Shown here piece by piece: positions 1-11,047 of a stretch of DNA of 64,000 nt. Source of the DNA: Platanthera guangdongensis (Eukaryota > Streptophyta > Magnoliopsida > Asparagales > Orchidaceae); NCBI GenBank assembly GCA_039583875.1, contig CM077164.1, positions 69,533,628-69,597,627 on the forward strand, given 5' to 3'. A program made the position numbers and the translations under genes. How positions within the stretch are numbered: position 1 is the stretch's first letter; every line of letters begins with the position of its first letter. The notes under the pieces are model-generated. The model had not been told where the DNA came from and searched no databases. It saw nothing but the letters and a program-made list of their open reading frames with translations.

Positions 1-1375
1 CGAAGATAGAGAGCATACATCGCTGGAACGTAGTTTTCTCCTGGTCCTCGGGAGAGATAGGGATTTGAAAGTACCCCGAGAGGCCATCGAGAAAACTTTA
101 AAAGCTATGGCCGGATAATCACTCTAAAATTTGATCGATGAACGACAAGGGGAAGTGGTCCCTGCGGGTGGCTTCATTTAACTTACGATAGTCAATACAC
201 ATTCGCCACCCCATCACCGTCTATGTCGGGATTAAGTCATTATTCTCATTACTAACTACAGTTATCCCTCCCTTTTTTGGCACTACCTGTACAGGGCTAA
301 CCTACTTCCTATCAGAGATAGGATAGATAATTCCTGCGTCTAAGAGTTTCATAACTTCACCCTTTACGACGTATTTCATATTTGGATTTATATGGCACTG
401 AGGTTGGATTGAATTATGTGAATTATCTTCTATTAAGATTTTGTGGGTGCAGAAAGATGGAAATATGCCATTGATATCAAATATCTGCCAGGAAATAGCT
501 CGTTGATGTTTATGTAACACTAGTAAGAGCTTATCATTTTGCACTTCAGTTAGGTAGGTCGAAACTATTACTGGTAGCTTGGAGTCCTTTTCTAAGAAGG
601 CATACCTAAGATGTTTGGGTAGTTCCTTTAATTCTAGGGTGGAGTGTTCTTCATACGATGTTTTGGAAATTCTTTCTTTTTCAAAAACAACATCTTCGTA
701 GACTTTTTCTTTATACGAAAAATTGAAAGGAGTGGAGCTAGTGGCCTTGGCCGCTTCTTGCAGAAATTCATTTGGATGAGTAGAAGAAGAACAAAAATTA
801 GAAAATTTATTTTCACTTTTAGAAAGGTAGTAGGAAGATTCTTCACCTAAGGCATCTAAGAAAAAATAGGAGTCATCATTCTCTAGGGTATTCTTCATTG
901 AGGGTGTTATAGAGAAGGTTACTTCATCGTCGCCTACTCGTAGGAAGAGCTTACCATTGCTTACGTCAATGATAGCTCGGGAGGTGGCAAAGAAGTGTCT
1001 GCCAAGGATCAAGGGAACCTCGACGTCTTTTTTGATGTCCAATATGACGAAATCCACCGGGAAGATGAATTTGTCGACTTTAACTAAGACATCCTCCACG
1101 ATTCCTAACGGGTATTTAACGGATCTATCAGCAAGCTGGATACTCATTTGTGTGGGGTTGATGCTACCACTTCCTAACTTCTTGAATAACGAGAGGGGCA
1201 TGAGGTTGATACTCGCACCTAAGTCGGCCAATGCGTGCTTGACAAAAAGATCACCAAAGACACACAAAATAGAAAAACTACTCGGGTCACTAATCTTCTT
1301 TGGTAAACCATTTGACAAGACCGCAGAGCACTCGGCATTTAACGTGATGTGCGATAAGTTCTCTAACTATTAGTC
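1..1375 (-). pseudogene. Athila pol: aspartic protease and start of reverse transcriptase, inactivated
   Basis: The reading frame running leftward from about 1375 encodes a retropepsin with active-site motif DLGASINLMPLSLF (Asp at about 1223-1225) and a flap-like ILGRHFFATSRAIID. After about 540 comes the gypsy RT N-terminus (TCTKIL-like CTHKILIED, then LLDAGIIYPISD). It continues to the left edge through [19 protein letters not shown]. Four in-frame stops break it at 302-304 (TAG where the family has the Trp of ...SDxxWVSPV), 221-223, 119-121 and 98-100, and the frame slips again near base 25. The catalytic YxDD lies beyond the window. A protease Gly/Ser difference (DLGAS rather than DSGAS) is common in plant gypsy elements. 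It is clearly a dead copy. Confidence 0.85.
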
Positions 1376-1978
1376 AGGAGGTACTTAAGATATTTTTGCG
1401 TACTTTGGCATTCGGGAGATTGCTTCGTGGATGGGTAGATTTATGTGGATTTGCTTAAATATTTCTAGGAAGCGGGAGTATTGATCATCCTGACGTTGTT
1501 GTTAAGTTCGGAAGGGTATGGTGGGGTTGGATTATTTTTAAAGATGGGTGGTGGAGTGAGATCTTTTTATTCAACATGGAGAGGGGTGATAACTTCTTCT
1601 TCAGTATAGGGTGAAATGATAACATTTTTCTCGGTGGAGGGTTGATTTTTTAGAATGGGGGCGGAGCTTTGATTTTTTAAAATGGAGGCGAAGCTTTGAT
1701 TTTTTTAGAATGGAGGCGGAGCTTGCCTCGGGCTCTTTGCTAAACATACCAGAAACTTGCTTCCCACTCCAAAGAGTTATAGCTTTCGCTTGCTCTCTCT
1801 GGTTGGGCTCGGTGTTGGCAGGAAGAGACCCGGCGGGTCGCTCAGAAATAATTTTTGTGAGTTGACCTACTTGATTCTATAATCTTTTAACGGTCCCGGT
1901 TAGGGTTCTTATAGTAGTGTCATTAACATTCATATATTTTGAAAACATCTCCTCCAAACTTGGAGGTTTTGGAAAATT
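1376..1978 (-). other. Athila A gag-pol linker, degenerate coding sequence
   Basis: Minus-strand reading in several frames gives fragments typical of the stretch between gag and protease (PPIFKNNPTPPYPSEL, FLEIFKQIHINLP), with frameshifts between them. A 27-bp tandem repeat sits in the middle. No intact frame crosses the region. Confidence 0.6.
1644..1724 (-). repeat. Three 27-bp imperfect tandem repeats in the Athila A linker
   Basis: Units at 1644-1670, 1671-1697 and 1698-1724 differ at a few bases. 27 bp is nine codons; on the minus strand each unit encodes roughly SSAPILKNQ, so the duplications kept the frame. Confidence 0.85.
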
Positions 1979-3027
1979 TTAAGGAGGTGGTGGTGGTGCA
2001 AAAAAATCATTTTGTGGTGGCGGGCGCATTGCGTTCGAGGGATTACTCCACGAAAAGTACGGGTGGTTCCGTAAAGCGGGATTATAACTATTCGGAAAAG
2101 CAAAGACCGGCGTGGTAAAAATAGCAGCAGAAAAATTATGAAAACTGTTTCTTGACATATTATTAACATAATCCAATTTTTCGGGGGCAGGAGTTGCAGA
2201 TTCCCATTCCTGAGGGACGGAGGCAGTTGTCATCTCCGTTATCTTTTTATTTAAAATTTCCACTTGCAGAGCTAGCGGGGAGATGTTATCTACTTCAAAT
2301 ATACCTGCAGGTTTGTTTGGGCGGGACCTAGGAACATTCCACTGATATATTTTCATGGCCATGTCCTCAAAATCTCAAGAGCTGCTTCCGGGGTTTTGTG
2401 GTTTAAAGTATCACCGGAAGCTGCGTCTATCATTTGCTTTGTGCTTTGATTTAGCATGTTATAAAACATCTGCACTAGTAACCATACAGGCAGCGCGTGA
2501 TGGGGGCATCATCTTAAGAGTTCTTTAAATCTTTCCTAGGTTTCATAGAAAGTTTCAAAATCTATTTGTCCAAAGGAAGAAATATCATTCCTAAGTTTTG
2601 TGGTTTTAGCTGGCGGAAAATACTTCGCCAGACATTTTTCAGTTAGTTGATCCCAGGTGGTGATGCTGTTTTTTGGTAGAATGTTTAGCCATTGCTTAGC
2701 CTTGTTTCTTAGGGAGAAAGAGAAGAGTCTTATCTTAATAGCATCATTTGTAACACCATTGATTTTAAAGGTGTTACAAATCTCAAGAAAGCTAGCTATA
2801 TGCGCTTTTGGATCTTCATCTTGAAGTCTGTCATATTGCACATACTGCAACACCATTTGAATTATGTTAGGCTTAAGTTCAAAATTATTATTAGCTATAG
2901 CAGGGCGAACTATGTTTGATTTTGTACCCTCTAGATTCGGTCGTGCATAATAGGACATAGTCCTATGCACGGCTTCCTCTATGTGGGGTTCTTCCATTCT
3001 TAGGTTAGAAAATGACGCGAAATCCAA
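1979..3027 (-). pseudogene. Athila gag (capsid/nucleocapsid region), broken
   Basis: 3027 to 2536 encodes 163 residues of a retrotransposon gag domain: SYYARPNLEG, NNFELKPNIIQMV, the conserved LRNKAKQWLNILPKNSITTWD and KYFPPAKTTKLRNDISSF. A TAG at 2536-2538 falls where relatives have the Trp of YETWERFK. The gag then continues through QMFYNMLNQSTKQMIDAASG in the 2362-2536 stretch, and after a frameshift to 1979 with the Athila-typical YNPALRNHPYFSWSNP and a Pro-rich tail. No CCHC zinc knuckle is visible in the preserved part. The gag lies 360 bp downstream of the primer site, the usual place. Confidence 0.85.
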
Positions 3028-3390
3028 AACCGGTATTTGGAGAGTAAGGACTTGAAATCACGAGAAAGAATGGAAGATGAAGAAAGAGAAATAAATAAAC
3101 TAGAACAAGAGTTACTAAATTTATTTTTGAAATAGATTTTTTTTATGTTTTAACTCCAGAGCTTCCCAAGGGCTACCCGATGAAGGGTTCGCAAGGTACT
3201 AGATACGATAGTGGCATTTAAAGCCACATTGCCCTTTTCGAGAGTGTTAGGTGGCGTAGAAAAATTGTGATGTGGGTTTTTATTAAGAGCGGTAATATTT
3301 TTTTTGAATTTTTAATTTTTGAGAAAGAGGGTGAGAAAGAGAAGTGATAAAAATAATAGGTTCATGCTTTCAAATTATCAACAAAAGTTG
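3028..3390 (-). other. Athila A untranslated leader between primer site and gag
   Basis: AT-rich minus-strand leader without a convincing ORF. It contains a T-rich run at about 3122-3145 and a GAGAAAG-rich stretch near 3325. Confidence 0.5.
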
Positions 3391-3409
3391 CTCCTCGGCA
3401 ACCGTGCCA
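3391..3409 (-). promoter_or_regulatory. Primer binding site of Athila A, tRNA-Asp-like
   Basis: The minus strand reads TGGCACGGTTGCCGAGGAG, close to the TGGCGCCGTTGCCGGGGA site used by Athila/Tat elements. It lies 9 bp from the LTR edge at 3419. Confidence 0.8.
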
Positions 3410-3418
3410 AAAACTTGG

Positions 3419-4332
3419 TGGAGGAATATATTCGCAAAGAGAATAAAAACCGAACTAGCAATCCAACGATGCAAGTATACCTATCGAAATGTAGCTAGGG
3501 ACACAAGTGTCTTATTAAAATTCGGGAACTGTTGAATGATCTTACTCACACGAAAACTATAATCTTATCGAAGATACTTTCAGGGTTGTTAACTAAATTA
3601 AAAGAACAGACTACTAGCATAAATAAAAACACACTTGCACTTGAATAGGAAGGCAACAACTAGCGATTAAAATGAAGGGTTGAACAATGTTAAAGAAAAG
3701 CACTCGATCAAGAATCACCACAGCTAAAGTTGATCAAAAAACATGCGATAATAAACTCTAACTTAATAAGGCGAACGACCTTGACCGTGGAGGTTCCATA
3801 AGCATGAACATGCTTCTCTCGAAGTCATGCCCACCTGAGTTTAGGAAGGTCTGACCGATCTCTCATCCAAATTGGAGGCCTAAAGTTCGCTTTACGCTGT
3901 GAACCCCGCTATTGGATTTCACTCCAATCCAAGAGATTTAACATCTGACTCTCTCGAGGGTTGCGTGCAACTATCTTTACTCTTGAGCATTCATCCAACC
4001 TACGAGCCTCTTGGGTAAATATGAGTGGAAACAAAGATGGAAAATATACATCGATAATATATCTCCAAACATGATTAATCAAGTGTAAATCAAAAGTCTA
4101 AGTCTTATAAAGAAAGAGCAAACTAGAGCATCATAACATAATCAACTCGAACCTCGGATCATCAATATCGAGTACAAGGTGGATTGTTACTCATGGTAAA
4201 GTGGAGGGAGAGAGATGAGTAGAAGTGCATGGAAACAAAAATAGAGACAAGAAAAATTAAACAAATTTATATTAAATTCAAATAGAGAGCTACACTTGAA
4301 CTACCAAATATTACAATTGCGGGAATTGAAAA
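3419..4332 (-). repeat. Athila A 5' LTR, promoter-distal piece (R-U5 side)
   Basis: Starts next to the primer site and ends at the GAAAA target duplication of the nested copia. It holds no coding region. About 3760-3990 is homologous to 25610-25800 of Athila B (shared GTGGAGGTTCCATAA and TTTTACGCT...GAACCCCGCTATTGG), which supports calling both of them LTRs of one lineage. Confidence 0.75.
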
Positions 4333-4510
4333 TGAAAGAACTAGTGCCTAATCACCTAGAGGGGGGGGGGGTGAATAGGTGAACTTAATCTTTTTAACTT
4401 TAAAGGCAGAAACACTGAATTATAAGACATGTATTTGCGATTCTCTACAGCAATTCAGCACAGATAACACAACAATCACAGAATTGATCACACACAGAGT
4501 ACACACAGAG
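4333..4510 (-). repeat. Outer copia C LTR, 3'-end fragment
   Basis: The reverse complement matches 11728-11826 of the plus-strand LTR (shared CTCTGTGTGTACTCTGTGTG and GCTGTAGAGAAT) and continues to the LTR end through the CACCCCCCCTCTAGGTGATT block seen before primer sites in other copia LTRs here. The match stops at 4510, where pol begins. Confidence 0.8.
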
Positions 4511-6470
4511 GTACAACAATAATAGTAAGGCTTATAGGGTCTACAACTTGATTACTCAAGTTGTAGAAGAGTCAGTACATGTAGTTTTTGATGAAGCAAG
4601 GCTCATTAACAATGAATTGCCAAGTAGTGTTTGCAGCTCCACAGGTGTAACTGAAAGAATGGACAAGCTTACCTTAACAGAAGGTTCTACTGCAAGTCAG
4701 CAAGTGGAAGATGGTGGCTGCTGTCTAGGGGGAGTACAAGATACTCCTGATGCTGAAGAAGACCAAGAGGTGCAGCTGAATGAAGAAGCTGAAGGTGTAC
4801 AACCTGAAGACAGACTGCCTCCAGCAAATAGGCATTTAAAGGATCATCCAGCCAATCAAATAATTGGAGATCCCAGACAAGGAGTGCAAACAAGGAGCAG
4901 GAATCTAAGTATAGTTCTTTACTCAATTTTCCTATCCCAAGTTGAGCCAAAGAAGTTTGAAGAAGCAATCCTAGACCCTCATTGGATTGAGGCCATGCAA
5001 GAGGAGCTGAATCAATTCAAGAGATGCAAGGTCTGGGAGCTTGTTCCTAAACCCAAGGACCACAACATTATTGGAACTAAGTGGATCTATAGGAACAAGT
5101 TGGATGAGCATGGAATCATCATAAAGAATAAAGCTAGACTGGTTGCAAAAGGATATAGACAGGAAGAAGCTATTGATTTTGATCAAACCTTTGCTCCAGT
5201 AGCAAGACTGGAGGCAATAAGGATGTTCCTTGCCTATGCAACATATCAAGGATTTAAGGTATATCAAATGGATGTTAAGTCAGCTTTTCTGAATGGAAAT
5301 CTGAAGGAAGAAGTCTATGTAGAGCAGCCATCAGGTTTTGTAGATTCTCTTAAACCTGATTATGTATATAGACTTAGGAAGGCTTTGTATGTGTTAAAAC
5401 AAGCCCCTAGGGCTTGGTATGAAACCCTGTCTAGTTTCCTCGTTGAGAACAAATTCTCAAGGGGGAAAATAGACAAGACTCTATTCCTTAGGGAATCTAG
5501 AGGCAAGATCATCTTAGTCCAAATATATGTAGATGACATAATATTTGGGTCTACAGAAAATAGTCTTTGTAGAAAGTTTGCAACACTTATGCAAGGACAA
5601 TTTGAAATGAGCAGTATGGGGGAACTTAAGTTCTTCTTGGGGCTCCAAGTTAGACAGACTGAAGATGGATTATCCATATGTCAGTCTAAGTTCACCTTAG
5701 AATTTATAAGGAAGTATGGTATGGAATCATCCACTACCATGAAAACTCCTATGGGGTCAACAATGTCTCTAAGCAAAGATGATGCAGGGAAACCTGTAGA
5801 TGAAACTTTGTATAGAGGGATAGTTGGCTCCCTACTGTATTTGACTGCTAGTAGACCAGATATCATGTATGCTACATGTGTCTGTGCTAGGTACCAAGCT
5901 TGCCCTAAAGAATCTCATTTGACAGTAGTCAAAAGAATTTTGAGATATCTTAAGGGCACACCTTATCTAGGCCTTTGGTACCCTAGGAATGGAGACTTTG
6001 TACTGATAGGTTATTCAGATGTAGATTTTGCAGGCTGCAAGGAAGATAGGAAGAGCACAACATGAACCTGTCAATTTCTAGGTGGAAGACTGGTGTCATG
6101 GAGTAGGAAGAAGCAAACCAGTGTGGCTATCTCCATAGTAGAGTCAGAGTATGTGGCTGCAGGAAGTTGCTGTGCTCAACTTCTATGGATTCAACATCAG
6201 CTAGAAGATTATGATATTCTAGTAAGTAAAACACCTTTATTTTGTGATTCTACTAGTGCCATTTCTATTGTAAATAATCCTGTCTCTCATAGTAGGACTA
6301 AGCAAATAGAAATAAAATACCATTTTCTTAGGGAACATGTAGAAAAAGAAGACATTTCCCTAGTGTATGTTAAGACAGATAATCAGTTAGCTGATATGTT
6401 TACTAAGCCCTTAGATGAAACCAAATTCAATAAGTTTAAAATTGAATTAGGAATGATAAACTTAGAATAG
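4511..6470 (+). pseudogene. Copia pol fragment: integrase C-terminus, reverse transcriptase and RNase H
   Basis: Coding begins abruptly at the junction with a [12 protein letters not shown] integrase-tail motif, so protease and the integrase core are absent. RT follows: [52 protein letters not shown], and the catalytic YVDD at 5526-5537. RNase H motifs include the DVDFAGC, SESEYVA-like and FCDSTSAI regions, and the protein ends with DMFTKPL and ELGMINLE. A single TGA at 6063-6065 interrupts RNase H (relatives have Gly after KSTS). Otherwise about 640 codons are open, which makes this one of the better preserved pol segments in the window. It lies directly upstream of the palindrome array and the extra ORF. 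Confidence 0.92.
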
Positions 6471-6496
6471 TTTAAAAAAATTGGCTAAGTAAAATT

Positions 6497-6814
6497 GTGT
6501 CGACACACAGAGTTGTCTGTGTCGACACATAGAAGGTGGTGTCGACATTTCAGAGAAATGGTGTCGACACATCTAGGAAGTCAGTGTCAACACTTCAGAG
6601 AATTAGTGTCGACACATGCAGTGTAGGTGTCGACACATCCAAGGTGGTGTCGACACTTAGGAGTTATACAGAACTAGTCTAGTAGCGTCTCGACTAAGTG
6701 TCGAGCTGAGATATATAAGTGTCGACACATATATTCTGTCGACTATATTTGTGTCGACACATGATTGTCGAGACATTAGAAGTCAGTGTCGACACTTATC
6801 AACAGTGTCGACAC
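6497..6814. repeat. GTGTCGACAC palindrome array between pol and the extra ORF of C
   Basis: About ten perfect copies of the self-complementary 10-mer GTGTCGACAC plus several one- or two-base variants. Starts at 6497, 6519, 6539, 6561, 6584, 6606, 6627 and 6647 are 20-23 bp apart; the array continues more loosely to 6814. The same motif fills U3 of this element's LTR. It ends about 45 bp before an internal TATA box. Confidence 0.9.
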
Positions 6815-6860
6815 ATTTCAAGTAATTTGACGCGCCTTTTCACCTTCAATTTTAGAAAGG

Positions 6861-6868
6861 TATAAATA
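6861..6868 (+). promoter_or_regulatory. Internal TATA box, putative promoter of the extra ORF
   Basis: TATAAATA lies immediately downstream of the palindrome array and 108 bp upstream of the ATG at 6969. The spacing and the array-TATA order copy the LTR promoter of the same element (array 10146-10881, TATA-like 11038-11047). Transcription from it is inferred, not shown. Confidence 0.6.
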
Positions 6869-6968
6869 GGTTTTCCCCATTGTTTGTCGACACGCTCCCC
6901 AGAGTTTCGAGACCAAACTTGTGTGTCGACATTTCTCTTCTCTAAATTCAAAATCTCTTCAAACCCTA

Positions 6969-9728
6969 ATGGCGCCCAAGCTAGAAGAAAATATTAATAA
7001 AGGATATGAGCTCGTGCGTCACGCCTTTGATGACGCAGAACCAGAAATCAAAGGTGTGGTAACCCTAATTGCCGAGACTGGACTAGAGTATCTTGTTTTA
7101 GAACCAATCAAGATCTGGAAGAAGGAGGTCCTTGAATTCCTAGGTGCAGCTACTCTTGATGACTCAGGACTCAAGATTAAGTCCAGAGTTCATGGGACAA
7201 AAGTCAAGGTCACACAGAAAAGTATAAGAAAGGTACTTCAACTACCAAGAACAAAAGAGGAAGAAGATGTATCTGCTTCTAAGACTAGAGAGGCATTGAA
7301 ATGGTGTGGATTAGACTCAAATCTAAAAATTTGATCAGTTTTCAACAGAAAAGGGATGAACATACAAGGAAAGTTTCTCTCTGAAACAGTAGGAAAAGTA
7401 ATATTGAGCAAGCTTGGTGGACGTGATAGAATATCTGCTCACATGTTCAGTTTGATGACAAGAATAATCTTCAAACTTAATACTGATTGGTCAGTAGTTA
7501 TGTTTGATAAGATAAAAGAGAGCCTTAAGAAACCCAATCTGGGAAGAATTCTGAGTTTATACTTAGCTTGCAGTATACCTGAAGTGATGAACCAAGCTGC
7601 AGGTTCAAAGATAAACCACATGAGGAGAATGGATGTGAGAATTTTCTCAAGGTGGGATAGAGTATTGACAAAGAAACTACCAACTTCAGAAAAGGCAACA
7701 CCTTAGAAGAAGAAGAATAAGACAGCCATTGTGGCACAAGAATCCTCTAGTAGCTCAGAAGAGAAAGTGGTGTTTAGTTCTGATGATGGAGGAGATGACA
7801 ATGATGGACAGTCACCAGCAAGACAAGAAGATGCTCAGAGGCAGAGGGAGCTACCATCAGCTAGCCCTATTCACCTGGCTCCACTCCAGGGGGAGCCTCT
7901 ACATGTGGATGAGCCAACTCAACTAGAGAGTGAAAGGGCTACCCAAACCATTCTAGAGCAAACACAGATACAACCTCAACCACAAGATGTTGTCATGGAG
8001 GACACATCTGTTGCTGATAAAGTAGACTCAGTTGCTCCAGAAATAAGAGATTCTCCTGTACAACCTCAGCATGAGTTTACATTAGAAGAGGTTTTCCCTG
8101 ACCTTCTACAGACTGATTTTGAAAGAGAGAAAGCTGCTGCTGAGGGGGAGAAGGTAGACTTTGAGGGGGAGCATGTAGAGCATGTGGAGGAGATTGCTAC
8201 AAAAGAGACTGAAGAGCAAAGAATTGCCGAGGAGCTACCAAGGACTGAGAAGGATTTACATCCTAGTCCTAAGGATAGAGTAGATATTGCTAGTACTTCT
8301 GCTTCAGAGGATGAAGAGGCTACTAGGGCCAAGAAAAGGAAGTTCCAGGTGTTCAAGAGAAGAAGCCAGAACTACAAGAAAGCACTACAGACAATTGCTG
8401 CACAGCCTGCTCCAACTACTGATTATAGTTCTCTGATGGTGGCATTGCAAATCAAGCTGGATGAGCAAAGGCAAGCTCTAGAGAAATATGTGGATGAAGG
8501 ACATAAATCCCTTCAGTTTGATCTGGCTCAGGATATAAAATCAATAAGATTTGAAGTGAATCAGAACAAGAAGGAAATGACTGATTGTTTCCATAAAGGA
8601 GGAAATGCAGTGGTCTATCTGGCTACTCATCAAGAGAATCTGAAGAAACAAATTGATGACTTAGCAGTTAAACAAGGGTATGTCCTGGAAAATCAGCTTA
8701 GAATGAATGATAATCTAACTGCTTCTCATAATGCCATAGTCACTGAAATGATAAATATATCTACTGCCCAGACTGCAGCAAGTGCTACTTCCCAAGAAGC
8801 CTTTGATAAGCAACTACAGGAGAGCCTTACTGCAGTTAAAACTGACATTGAAGATTCTCAGAAGGCAATTACTGACAAGCTCCAAAGGTTAAAACCCTTC
8901 TATAAAGATGGAGTGAACTATTTGAATGCTCAAATCAGATTCCAAAAGGATGACCTTAGAGATCATATAGAAAGAGAAGTCATAAAGGGGGAGAGGGTAT
9001 TAGTCAAGGCAGGCTCTGATCATGCAAAATGGATTTCAAACTCCATCAGAGCTACCCTTGGATATCCACCTTTATGTGATGATGATAATGTGGCAGAGTC
9101 TGGAATTAATCCTGCATATTTTGGAGGAGAACAAGCTGAAGTGGCTCAAGTGATCTACCCTCCTACTGATTTTGACATGATACATCAGGAGGTACAGTCT
9201 ATGTATAGTCCTCCTGAGGGTAATCAGAATGTTATTCTTGAGAAAGTAGTCCAGCCTGTGCCAGAGGCAATCTTAAAAGAGCAAGAGGCATTACTAAAAG
9301 AACAAGAGACCCAATTATCTAAGAAGAGGTTCAGAGAACAAGCTGAATTAAGGTCAGATTTTGAAAAATGGAGCCCCACATCCAGGAATATCATATTGAC
9401 TGCTTGAAAGGCTGCTAAGGACAATATCCTGGATAGAGGCAAATGGTATTCTGAACAGGAGTGGAGAAAACATGAGAATAGGCAAGAAGCTATAGTATAA
9501 TACAGAAGGAAGGCTAAACTGGGAAAGCTACCTCCTAATGCACAGGAGCCTAGCAAGTATTTCCCTAAGCCTTATCACTATTTTGAAAGGCAGAAGATAA
9601 AGGCTGAAGAGCTGAAAAAGAAAGATCTCAAAGGGAAGAAGCCTGCTGATGATGACAATGAAGCTCCAGTCCAAGCAAAGATTCAATCTGGAAAGGGCAT
9701 TGTCATCAAGGAGCCTGAACAGCCATAA
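6969..9728 (+). pseudogene. SIRE-type extra ORF downstream of pol (919 codons, four internal stops)
   Basis: A single frame runs from ATG at 6969 (context AACCCTAATGGCG) to TAA at 9726-9728. Only four nonsense codons interrupt it: TGA 7332, TAG 7704, TGA 9405 and TAA 9498. Residues 1-245 form a globular domain (FLGAATLDDSGLKIKSRVHG, VTQKSIRKVLQLP, KFLSETVGKVILSKLGGRDR) that resembles the ORF found after pol in plant SIRE elements and the corresponding ORF of element I (50577-51343). Residues 250-450 are acidic and Glu/Gln-rich with a basic KKRKFQVFKRR patch. Residues 450-640 look like a long coiled coil; the C-terminus is Lys-rich. I see no signal peptide or membrane segment, so an envelope role is not supported. 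Its function is unknown; preservation better than most pol genes here suggests the ORF was recently under constraint. Confidence 0.8.
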
Positions 9729-9986
9729 ATTAGAATTTTCTTAAGTTTACAACTTGTAATCATTTGCATTTAACTCTATGTAAACTTTTCATTAATGAAA
9801 ATGTTTGAAGTTGTAAGAACAATGATTATATGTTCAATCTATTACGTTATTGTTCTGATATAATTGTTTATACATGTTCTGTTTATACATGTTTATTTCT
9901 TACCCTGTCATTTAATATTGTTATACATCATATTGAGTATTTGTTATGTATGGTGTATATCATTGACTAAGGGTTATGACTTCTCC

Positions 9987-10000
9987 AAATAGGGGGAGAT
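9987..10000 (+). promoter_or_regulatory. Polypurine tract of copia C
   Basis: AAATAGGGGGAGAT directly precedes the LTR start TGTTGGG at 10001. The 258 bp between the extra ORF and this tract are AT-rich and non-coding. Confidence 0.85.
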
Positions 10001-10145
10001 TGTTGGGTACATTGGAATATATGTACCAGATTTGAAGAAGCCTCACCCTACTCAATGATATACATCAAGGTGTATTTGATGTGCTTTGAGTTTATTTGTG
10101 CAGGTTAAGTAATTGCAGTATTGCAAAAAAAGTTTCTAAGTCCAT

Positions 10146-10881
10146 GTGTCGACACCTAGAAGAAAAGTGTCGACACTTAAGAAGGCTTGTGTCGACACCT
10201 AGAGAAGATGTGTCGACACTTGGAGTAATTGTGTCGACACCAGAGAGGCAGAGTCGACACCAGAAGCAAAGTGTCGACACATACAGGCAGTGTCGACACA
10301 CAGTGAAGAATTGTCTACATAATCAGTGTCGACACTTAGAAGCAGTGTCAACACCCAGAGAAACGTTGTCGACATCAAAAGTGTCGACACTAGGAGGCTG
10401 TGTCGACACTCAGCAAACTTCAACAAAGTTCAAGTGTATGTGTCGACACAAAGGAGATGTGTCGACACTCAACAAAGTTTCAACACATGAAGGCATGTGT
10501 CGACACAAAGGAGATGTGTCGACACTCAGCAAAGTTTCAACACATGAAGGCATGTGTCGACACAAAGGAGATGTGTCGACACTCAACAAAGTTTCAACAC
10601 ATGAAGGCATGTGTCGACACAAAGGAGATGTGTCGACACTTAGCAAAGTTTCAACACAAGAAGATGTGTCGACACAAAGAAGTTGTATCGATACTTAGCA
10701 GAATTCAACTAAGTATTAAAGAAGAAGGCTTGTGTCGACACACAGAATCAGTGTCGACACATTCTAAAGAAGCAGTGTCGAGAAGCTGTTACAACAACAC
10801 AAGGAGTTGTGTCGACACCATATAGGCTAGTGTCGACACTTAGTCTACTTGTGTCAACACTTGGTCTATTTGTGTCGACAC
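10146..10881. repeat. GTGTCGACAC palindrome array in U3 of the C LTR
   Basis: I count about 24 perfect 10-mers and about ten near-copies. In the first 250 bp the starts are 10146, 10167, 10189, 10210, 10231, 10251, 10271, 10290 and so on, i.e. 19-22 bp apart. One variant at about 10685, GTATCGATAC, is changed symmetrically and stays palindromic. Confidence 0.95.
10440..10665 (+). repeat. 57-bp tandem repeat, four copies, inside the U3 array
   Basis: Units start at 10440, 10497, 10554 and 10611; the fourth is 55 bp. Each contains two GTGTCGACAC sites 19 bp apart, then a 28-bp spacer. The copies are nearly identical, so this expansion is recent. Confidence 0.9.
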
Positions 10882-11037
10882 ATAATGACTATCTGTCTCG
10901 ACACTTTCAGACAGTGACAGAGATTTCAAGAAGTGACTGGATTACTTGACAGCTGCCATTTCAACCGGTCAACTACAACTGTCAGAGCTGTCAGAAGGTT
11001 GTTAGAAACCGGATCAGCCGGTTACCTTGGAGAAAGC

Positions 11038-11047
11038 TTATTTAAAG
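11038..11047 (+). promoter_or_regulatory. TATA-like box of the C LTR
   Basis: TTATTTAAAG, about 155 bp after the last palindrome and followed by a purine-rich leader. It is the best TATA candidate between U3 and R. Confidence 0.55.

Noticed and set aside
6955..6970. AACCCTAA resembling a plant telomere repeat
   Set aside because: Single occurrence in the leader of the extra ORF; common start context in plant genes.
6969..9728. Envelope gene of a retrovirus-like element
   Set aside because: No signal peptide, cleavage site or membrane segment visible; coiled coil and basic tail instead.
10440..10665. Resemblance to a CRISPR array (regular repeats and spacers)
   Set aside because: Plant retrotransposon LTR context, palindromic 10-mers, spacers themselves repeated, no cas genes.
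10096..10825. Overlapping ORFs with MCRH/VSTL repeats on both strands (also 11774-12172)
   Set aside because: They are translations of the GTGTCGACAC array; a palindromic repeat without stops opens frames on both strands. Not proteins.
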